Positions 7,020-10,338 of a DNA stretch of 10,338 nucleotides are shown in pieces. Position 1 is the first letter of the stretch. The number at the start of each line of letters is the position of its first letter. The DNA lies in assembly GCA_003232175.1 (NCBI GenBank), contig QILX01000103.1, forward strand, positions 1 through 10,338, given 5' to 3'. Origin of the DNA: Hyphomicrobiales bacterium (lineage in GTDB: Bacteria > Pseudomonadota > Alphaproteobacteria > Rhizobiales > SZUA-8). The notes beneath the pieces are model-generated. The model saw only the letters and a program-made list of their open reading frames with translations. It was not told the DNA's origin and ran no database searches. The position numbers and the translations under genes are program-made.

Positions 7020-7796
7020 GATTTCATCCTCGTCGCAAACAAATGTGCCGATGTTTAAGTCAAATTCCGGCACATCCGATGGGTAGGCGTCCGGAGCCGC
7101 AAATGTCGAACGAACGCGTAAACGAACCCTGTGAACCATGGCAAGTTCCACCGACCGGGTCTGCAGAACCTTGGCCCCTTGCGATGCCATCTCAAGCATC
7201 TCTTCATAGGATATTTTGTCAAGCTTGCGCGCGCCGGGCACGATTCTTGGGTCAGCTGTATAGATTCCGTCGACATCTGTATAGATATCGCAGCAATCCG
7301 CACCAATCGCAGCAGCCACCGCAACCGCACTGGTATCGGAACCACCGCGGCCAAGCGTTGAGGTGCGGCCCTCCTCAGAAAGACCCTGAAAACCGGTAAT
7401 GACACAGACTTGGGCATCGGCGAACCGCGCCACCAATTTGTCTATCGCCATACCGGTGATTCGCGCCGCGCCATGAACCGAACTGGTCTGCACACCGGCC
7501 TGCCAGCCGGTCCAGGACCGTGCCGGTACTCCGATATCCTGAAGCACGATGGCCACAAGACCGGCGCTGACCTGCTCGCCGGTGGAGACAATGGCATCGT
7601 ATTCGCGCGCATCGTGAATGGACGCCGCTTCGCGGGCGAGGCCGGCAAGGCGATCGGTTTCCCCCGCCATGGCGGAGACCACCACGGCAATCTCGTGGCC
7701 GGCGTCAAATTCCCGTTTCACATGGGCAGCAACATTGCGAATCCGCTCAATGCTGCCTACGGACGTGCCGCCGAATTTCATCACCAGGCGCGCCAT
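6537..7796 (-). CDS. lysC: Aspartate kinase (aspartokinase)
   Basis: Aspartokinase phosphorylates aspartate with ATP, the first step towards lysine, threonine, methionine and diaminopimelate. The 419-aa product starts MARLVMKFGGTSVGSIERIR, with the KFGGTS nucleotide/aspartate-site motif at residues 7-12. STGEQVSAGL lies at 71-80, TLGRGGSDTSAVA at 147-159 and DIYTDVDGIYTADPR at 170-184. Two C-terminal ACT domains (about 270-345 and 350-419) contain VADKPGVAARIF, NVDMIVQNIS and TSEIKVSVLI, the usual sites of feedback inhibition by lysine and/or threonine. The ATG at 7796 is preceded by GGAAGGA (7813-7807) at a good distance, which decides the start; the frame stays open upstream but shows no family similarity there. 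It is divergent from ubiG and leads into ptsP. Confidence 0.97.
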   Translation of the reverse strand: MARLVMKFGGTSVGSIERIRNVAAHVKREFDAGHEIAVVVSAMAGETDRLAGLAREAASIHDAREYDAIVSTGEQVSAGLVAIVLQDIGVPARSWTGWQAGVQTSSVHGAARITGMAIDKLVARFADAQVCVITGFQGLSEEGRTSTLGRGGSDTSAVAVAAAIGADCCDIYTDVDGIYTADPRIVPGARKLDKISYEEMLEMASQGAKVLQTRSVELAMVHRVRLRVRSTFAAPDAYPSDVPEFDLNIGTFVCDEDEIVESQVVSGIAYAKDEAKVTLVKVADKPGVAARIFVPLADAGINVDMIVQNISDDGQNTDMTFTVPTADLDRALATLKNARADIGYHDLTSSANIVKVSVIGVGMRSNAGVAAQMFQALASKGINILAITTSEIKVSVLIGAEYAELALRTLHTVYGLDED

Positions 7797-7806
7797 GAGC
7801 CACAGA

Positions 7807-7813
7807 TCCTTCC
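7807..7813 (-). promoter_or_regulatory. Ribosome binding site deciding the lysC start
   Basis: On the minus strand this is GGAAGGA, 10 nt before the ATG at 7796. It is the best ribosome-binding match near any start in the window and supports starting lysC at MARLVMKFGG rather than farther upstream in the open frame. Confidence 0.7.
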
Positions 7814-7830
7814 AATCGGTCCGGCCCTTG

Positions 7831-7858
7831 TTGGAAATAGCCGAAGGCGGCGTATAGA
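7831..7858 (+). promoter_or_regulatory. Candidate ubiG promoter
   Basis: TTGGAA (7831-7836) and TATAGA (7853-7858) are separated by 16 bp and would start transcription near 7865, about 35 nt before the ATG at 7900. The -10 box overlaps the lysC -10 box on the other strand. The call rests on hexamer match and spacing only. Confidence 0.4.
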
Positions 7859-7883
7859 TAACGGGCGCGCGCCCATCAAACAA
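7855..7883 (-). promoter_or_regulatory. Candidate lysC promoter
   Basis: On the minus strand TTGTTT (7883-7878) and TATCTA (7860-7855) have a 17-bp spacer and predict a start near 7848, giving a leader of about 52 nt before lysC. The spacer contains the perfect palindrome GGGCGCGCGCCC (7863-7874), a possible operator. Confidence 0.45.
7863..7874. repeat. Perfect 12-bp palindrome between lysC and ubiG
   Basis: GGGCGCGCGCCC lies between the lysC -35 and -10 boxes and over the predicted ubiG start point. A repressor here would block both genes. It may also be chance in GC-rich DNA; no regulator is identified. Confidence 0.45.
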
Positions 7884-7899
7884 CTGGTAGAATTTTTCC

Positions 7900-8670
7900 A
7901 TGACCAACCAGGAGCATCGAACTTTGAAATCAAAGCCGGCCGCCACTGTTGATCCAGCCGAAATTGAACGTTTCTCCGCCCTGGCGGCCGAGTGGTGGGA
8001 CCCCGACGGCAAATTTCATACCCTGCACAAATTCAATCCGGTGCGCCTGGGGTATATCCGCGATACTGTGGTGCGGCATCACAGCCGCGATGCTAAAGGC
8101 CTGAAAACCCTGAGGGGTCTGAGCGTACTCGACATCGGTTGCGGCGGTGGGCTCCTGTCAGAGCCCCTTTGCCGCATGGGCGCCGATGTGACCGCTATTG
8201 ATCCTTCGGAAAAAAATATCCACACCGCCAGAGCCCACGCCGCCCAAGGCGGTCTAAAAATCGACTACCGCGCCACCACCGCCGAAGACCTGGCGCAGAC
8301 CGGCGTCATTTTCGACATTGTTCTGAACATGGAGGTCGTCGAGCATGTCGCCGATGTGACGCTGTTCCTTCAGACGGCGGCGGCGATGACCAAACCCGGT
8401 GGTATGATGTTTGTCGCCACCTTGAACCGAACCCTTAAAGCCTTCGCCCTGGCCATTGTCGGAGCCGAATATGTGCTGGGCTGGCTGCCGCGCGGCACTC
8501 ACACCTGGGACAAGTTCGTCACTCCAGAGGAAATCAAGACCGCCCTGAAGCCCGCCGGCCTGTCCGTGACCGACGAAACCGGTCTCGTTTTCAACCCCCT
8601 GACCGACCGCTGGTCACTCGCCGCCGACATGGACGTCAACTACATGATGGTGGCGAAAAAAGTGGGGTAG
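7900..8670 (+). CDS. ubiG: Ubiquinone biosynthesis O-methyltransferase UbiG
   Basis: UbiG carries out both O-methylations of ubiquinone biosynthesis (2-polyprenyl-6-hydroxyphenol and 3-demethylubiquinol) using S-adenosylmethionine, at the membrane surface. The 256-aa product has the signature VDPAEIERFSALAAEWWDP near the N-terminus, FNPVRLGYIRD at 45-55, SAM motif I VLDIGCGGGLLSEPL at about 76-90, and IDPSEKNI, NMEVVEHV and KPGGMMFVATLNRT farther on. Length is normal. The ATG at 7900 has almost no ribosome site. TTG at 7924 is in frame, has AGGAG (7910-7914) nine bases before it, and would give MKSKPAATVDPAE, a start that fits family members well. The gene is divergent from lysC, a common alphaproteobacterial pairing, and ends in TAG, 9 bp from the convergent methyltransferase gene. 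Confidence 0.95.
   Translation: MTNQEHRTLKSKPAATVDPAEIERFSALAAEWWDPDGKFHTLHKFNPVRLGYIRDTVVRHHSRDAKGLKTLRGLSVLDIGCGGGLLSEPLCRMGADVTAIDPSEKNIHTARAHAAQGGLKIDYRATTAEDLAQTGVIFDIVLNMEVVEHVADVTLFLQTAAAMTKPGGMMFVATLNRTLKAFALAIVGAEYVLGWLPRGTHTWDKFVTPEEIKTALKPAGLSVTDETGLVFNPLTDRWSLAADMDVNYMMVAKKVG
7910..7926 (+). promoter_or_regulatory. Alternative ubiG ribosome site and TTG start
   Basis: AGGAG at 7910-7914 and an in-frame TTG at 7924-7926 are 9 nt apart, while the upstream ATG at 7900 follows AATTTTTCC and has no purine-rich site. The true UbiG start may therefore be eight codons later than the ATG. Confidence 0.45.
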
Positions 8671-8679
8671 GGGTTTTGT

Positions 8680-9312
8680 TTATCTGCTGAAAATCGGCAC
8701 CGGGGGTTTTGGCCGCACGGTCAGAAGTTTGATTATGTCTTTATAGAGGAATTTCTTTTCAATCAGATCGAGCCCGGCGGCGTCCAGATATTGCTCTGTG
8801 TTGCGATCAAATTCAGCGCCATAGGCAAATCGCACCCAGGGCCTCCACAATTTCATGATAAAGCGCCGCAGCGGGTCCTCCGAAATGGCGTATTCCAGAA
8901 TGCGGATGGTGCCACCGGGGCGGCACACTCGGGCAAGCTGCTCAAGAGCGGGCTGCTGGTGTTCGGTGTCGAGCACGCAAAACAAAAATGTCGAAATGAC
9001 ACTATCGAAGCTGTCGTCGGCGAACTCCAGCTCAAGCACATTCATTTCACGCAAATCGACCGCCGTTCCCAGCTCCTCCTTGCGCCGCCGGGCGCGCTCG
9101 AGCATTGCCGGACTAAGGTCGATACCGGTAACTTCGCAAGTGTCGGGATAGTAGGGAAAATTGCGCCCGGTACCAACACCCGCATCAAGCAGAGCGCCAC
9201 TCAATCCATCCATTATCAAAGGGCGTAAGGGTTTATAACGATTTTGCTCAAAAGACTGGTCGAGAAAATCATAAATCCAGGCGATGCGATTATAAGTCTT
9301 TTTTTTGTCCAT
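8680..9312 (-). CDS. Class I SAM-dependent methyltransferase (UbiE/PmtA-like)
   Basis: The 210-aa product is a complete Rossmann-fold methyltransferase. It starts MDKKKTYNRIAWIYDFLDQ, like UbiE/COQ5 and phospholipid N-methyltransferase relatives (YDRIA..YD). SAM motif I LLDAGVGTGRN is at about 41-51, motif II VTGIDLSPAMLERARRR at 61-77, then DDSFDSVISTFLFCVL and RVCRPGGTIRILEY. A C-terminal basic, aromatic stretch (MKLWRPWVRFAYGAEFDRNTE, quoted in part) could contact a lipid or quinone, but the substrate cannot be read from sequence. The ATG at 9312 has GGAG five bases upstream, which decides the start over TTG/GTG codons farther out. The gene converges on ubiG with 9 bp between stop codons, so their transcript ends must overlap. 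It is not UbiE itself as far as I can tell. Confidence 0.85.
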   Translation of the reverse strand: MDKKKTYNRIAWIYDFLDQSFEQNRYKPLRPLIMDGLSGALLDAGVGTGRNFPYYPDTCEVTGIDLSPAMLERARRRKEELGTAVDLREMNVLELEFADDSFDSVISTFLFCVLDTEHQQPALEQLARVCRPGGTIRILEYAISEDPLRRFIMKLWRPWVRFAYGAEFDRNTEQYLDAAGLDLIEKKFLYKDIIKLLTVRPKPPVPIFSR

Positions 9313-9422
9313 CGAAGCTCCGCAGAACACCAAAACAGTTCAGTTAGAGCATATTGTATTCAGATGGTAATGGCACCAGCCTTGATGCCGATCAAACAAT
9401 CTTTATTGCCTTCCTGTGGGGC

Positions 9423-9641
9423 TTAATCCACCCCCTCAACCATTGATTTTATTTTCCGCGCCTTTTCAAAATGGTCCAGACGGTGGGTCAATATCCACCA
9501 CTCGGCCGCCTCCATCAGCAATTCAGGGTCATCGTTCTCGTTTTTAAAAAAGGCATAAAACGACAAACCGACCCCTGATCCTTTTTGGGCGATTTTTGCA
9601 CTACAGACGTCAATGATTCTTCGCTTCAGGGAGGCCCTCAT
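9423..9641 (-). CDS. Small DUF6500-like protein
   Basis: The frame encodes 72 aa starting MRASLKRRIIDVCSAKIAQK. It is well mixed in composition, with NDDPELLMEAAEWWILTH and LDHFEKARKIKSMVE in the second half, predicted mostly helical with a conserved-looking WW pair. From memory it resembles the DUF6500 family of small proteins of unknown function; I am moderately sure of the name and confident that it is a real gene. No signal peptide or membrane segment is seen. AAGG precedes the ATG at 9641 with unusually short spacing. It lies 109 bp after the ArsR-AHSA1 gene and 110 bp before the methyltransferase gene, all on one strand; whether the three are one operon is unclear. Confidence 0.7.
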   Translation of the reverse strand: MRASLKRRIIDVCSAKIAQKGSGVGLSFYAFFKNENDDPELLMEAAEWWILTHRLDHFEKARKIKSMVEGVD

Positions 9642-9750
9642 AGCCTTGTATCAATTCCCGCGATTTGCGTTTTTCAAGGAAAACAAAGCCCGAGTTTGAT
9701 GCCGGACCTGACTACAACTTTAGCGCGAAAATGTTTGCAAAACACCGGGC

Positions 9751-10338
9751 TTATTCCGCAATAGTCCGCAGCTCGCCCAAATGCCGGTCCCAGCCGGCAT
9801 CAAGCGCCATGAGAATGCCAAGCGCCGCATCGCCCGCCGCCGCGCTGATGCCTTTGTGTTCGACGGTTAGTTTTGTGCCGCCGTGCACCTCCTCCAGCGT
9901 CCAGATGACCGTGGTGAAGACACTGTTCAGCGGCTTGATCGTGAACGTGTAGACAAGCCGGGAGGGCCGAACGGTGCCCCAGCAGATTTTTGTCGTCGAA
10001 CCATCTTCGGTCGTGCCAGTCATGGCAAAATCTTCATTATCAGCCAGATCCGTTTCGGCGGGATGAAACCACAGGGCGAGTTTGTCCTTTTCAGTCAGAA
10101 ACGCCCACACGGTTTCGCGCGAGGCGGAAAAAAACACCGTTTTTGTAATGATTGTGTCAGTCATTCTGAACTTTCCTTTTGTTTCTTTGTTCGTTTTCAG
10201 CCTGACATCCCAGAACCGGTCGAAATAGCCGAGCCAGTCGGACACCGATTTCATCGCCTGGGGTTCAAGATGATTTATGCGCTCGCGACCGGCGGTTCGG
10301 ACCGAAATCAGCTGGCCCTCCTCAAGAATGACCAGATG
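9751..10338 (-). CDS. ArsR-family regulator C-terminus continuous with an AHSA1/SRPBCC domain (5' end cut)
   Basis: The frame is open from the window edge to TAA at 9753-9751 (195 residues, N-terminus missing). The first part, HLVILEEGQLISVRTAGRE followed by a helix with SDWLGYFDRFWDVRL, is the recognition-helix end, wing and last helix of an ArsR-type winged-helix regulator. It then reads through KTNKETKGKFR without a stop into MTDTIITKTVFFSASRETVW, an AHSA1/SRPBCC ligand-binding domain of 137 residues (FLTEKDKLALWFHP, TVRPSRLVYTF, GGTKLTVEHKG). In many bacteria these are two overlapping genes. An internal ATG at 10164 with GGAAAG (10176-10171) six bases upstream could start the SRPBCC domain alone. 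A cytosolic regulator with a small-molecule-binding partner is inferred; the ligand is unknown. Confidence 0.82.
   Translation of the reverse strand, partial: HLVILEEGQLISVRTAGRERINHLEPQAMKSVSDWLGYFDRFWDVRLKTNKETKGKFRMTDTIITKTVFFSASRETVWAFLTEKDKLALWFHPAETDLADNEDFAMTGTTEDGSTTKICWGTVRPSRLVYTFTIKPLNSVFTTVIWTLEEVHGGTKLTVEHKGISAAAGDAALGILMALDAGWDRHLGELRTIAE

Noticed and set aside
9353..9358. TACAAT on the minus strand as a -10 box for the methyltransferase gene
   Set aside because: No matching -35 hexamer or extended -10 is present at proper spacing, so the single hexamer is not enough.
9686..9752. AAGCCCG/CGGGCTT pair followed by TTTGTTTT on the minus strand, as terminator of the ArsR-AHSA1 gene
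   Set aside because: The arms are 53 nt apart and overlap the stop codon; the loop is too long for a confident intrinsic terminator.

Overview
The window looks like the chromosome of an alphaproteobacterium. The evidence is the DUF4167 protein, the RodZ-like HTH/DUF4115 protein, an EI(Ntr)-type PtsP with an N-terminal GAF domain, the lysC/ptsP/prfA/prmC gene order with a divergent ubiG, and two perfect CtrA-type boxes (TTAA-N7-TTAA). Most of the content is conserved housekeeping DNA. I see no mobile element, CRISPR array, rRNA or tRNA, and no clear new multi-gene system.

Layout. The minus strand from 7796 down to 1 carries, in order of transcription: lysC (aspartate kinase), ptsP (enzyme I of the nitrogen PTS), a rodZ-like membrane-anchored HTH gene, prfA (peptide chain release factor 1), prmC (methyltransferase that modifies the GGQ motif of release factors) and the start of a DUF4167 gene cut by the window edge. 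lysC and ptsP are 48 bp apart. The rodZ-like gene has its own 204 bp upstream region with the CtrA-type boxes. prfA and prmC share one base (TAGTG). A gene-poor stretch of about 450 bp separates prmC from the DUF4167 gene.

ubiG (ubiquinone O-methyltransferase) runs rightward from 7900, divergent from lysC, with candidate promoters whose -10 boxes overlap. Its end meets a convergent methyltransferase gene. To the right, on the minus strand, lie a small DUF6500-like gene and the C-terminal part of an ArsR-type regulator that reads in frame, without a stop, into an AHSA1/SRPBCC domain.

The points most worth a second look are: (1) prfA carries an apparent 27-nt in-frame deletion in the stop-codon reading region plus an apparent 11-nt frameshifting deletion, while three genes here end in TAG and therefore need RF1; (2) paired CtrA boxes about 30 bp apart in front of the rodZ-like gene; (3) a symmetric -10 element shared by lysC and ubiG, next to a perfect 12-bp palindrome; (4) a well-placed internal ribosome site and GTG in lysC at the position where other aspartokinases start a separate beta subunit; (5) a hairpin that would hold the ptsP start region; (6) the ArsR-SRPBCC read-through.
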